Assembly: GCA_947492585.1 (NCBI GenBank)
Contig: CANLND010000023.1
Coordinates: 1 to 53,437, forward strand
Reading direction: 5' to 3'
Origin: an uncultured Paracoccaceae bacterium
GTDB taxonomy: Bacteria > Pseudomonadota > Alphaproteobacteria > Rhodobacterales > Rhodobacteraceae
Length of the DNA: 53,437 nt
The notes under the pieces were generated by a model. The model made no database searches. It was not told where the DNA came from and saw only the letters and a list, made by a program, of their open reading frames with translations. Positions 53,240 through 53,437 of the stretch are shown piece by piece. Numbering within the stretch: position 1 is the stretch's first letter; every line of letters starts with the position of its first letter. The position numbers and the translations under genes were made by a program.

Positions 53240-53437
53240 ACTGTAGTCGGCACGATGTTAGCGAGACAGGTTCAACCCGACACAATATTTGGTGTTCCTG
53301 AAAGGCCTCGCAGACTGAGGCTTCTGCAGCATTAATTCTTTGTAGCAACTTTACCGGTACTTAGGGTCAGGACCCATTGATTTCCGCTTAGCTGCGTGAT
53401 TCACAGTTCGAAAATCGAGCGGTGAACATGTCTGATC

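Overview
The window looks like an alphaproteobacterial chromosome of the Rhodobacteraceae (Roseobacter-like). This rests on the right half: a heterotetrameric sarcosine oxidase operon (soxBDAG), a ccmI-yqgF-DUF1289 cluster, a yfgM-bamB-der cluster, an AcvB-like protein and an Fe/Mn superoxide dismutase, all in GC-rich, densely packed DNA. The species cannot be named from the sequence alone.

Positions 1 to about 25,870 are a genomic island with visibly lower GC content and different codon use. It is inserted at the 5' end of dusA (tRNA-dihydrouridine synthase A), a known integration hotspot. Its right end carries a tyrosine integrase (24275-25537, minus) and a PrtN-like small DNA-binding protein (23881-24165, minus). 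The left end is outside the window. From left to right the island holds: (i) a decayed gene of unknown function (61-1447); (ii) a minus-strand operon of two unusual tyrosine-recombinase-like proteins and three small unknown proteins (5728 down to 1510), preceded by a cluster of short repeats and a gene with two winged-helix-like segments (6015-6554); (iii) a complete Zorya type I anti-phage operon, zorA-zorB-zorC-zorD (6798-13853); (iv) a minus-strand DUF3987-like gene (13950-15515) preceded by iteron-like CCGACA repeats; (v) a type I restriction-modification operon, hsdM-hsdS-orf-orf-hsdR (15846-23699). In that operon hsdR is interrupted by one in-frame TAA, and the two extra genes carry PD-(D/E)xK-nuclease-like signatures.

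Positions 25,814 to 53,437 are ordinary chromosomal backbone: dusA, a TSUP-family permease and a PhyH-like protein (plus); ccmI-yqgF-DUF1289 (minus); soxBDAG (plus); sodB; a LysM protein with an Atm1-type ABC exporter; an acvB-like gene (minus); an RND efflux pump with its adaptor (minus), the adaptor carrying a frameshift near its 5' end; yfgM-bamB-der (plus); and a fatty acid desaturase. Several strong intrinsic terminators are visible (after soxG, sodB and der, between acvB and the RND gene, and after the DUF1289 gene).

Functionally the left half is a mobile defence island. Zorya would act at the envelope, with a ZorAB motor and cytosolic ZorC and ZorD effectors. The Hsd operon supplies methylation, with restriction probably off because of the hsdR nonsense codon. 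The rest of the island serves integration, excision and perhaps replication. No rRNA, tRNA or CRISPR array was seen.
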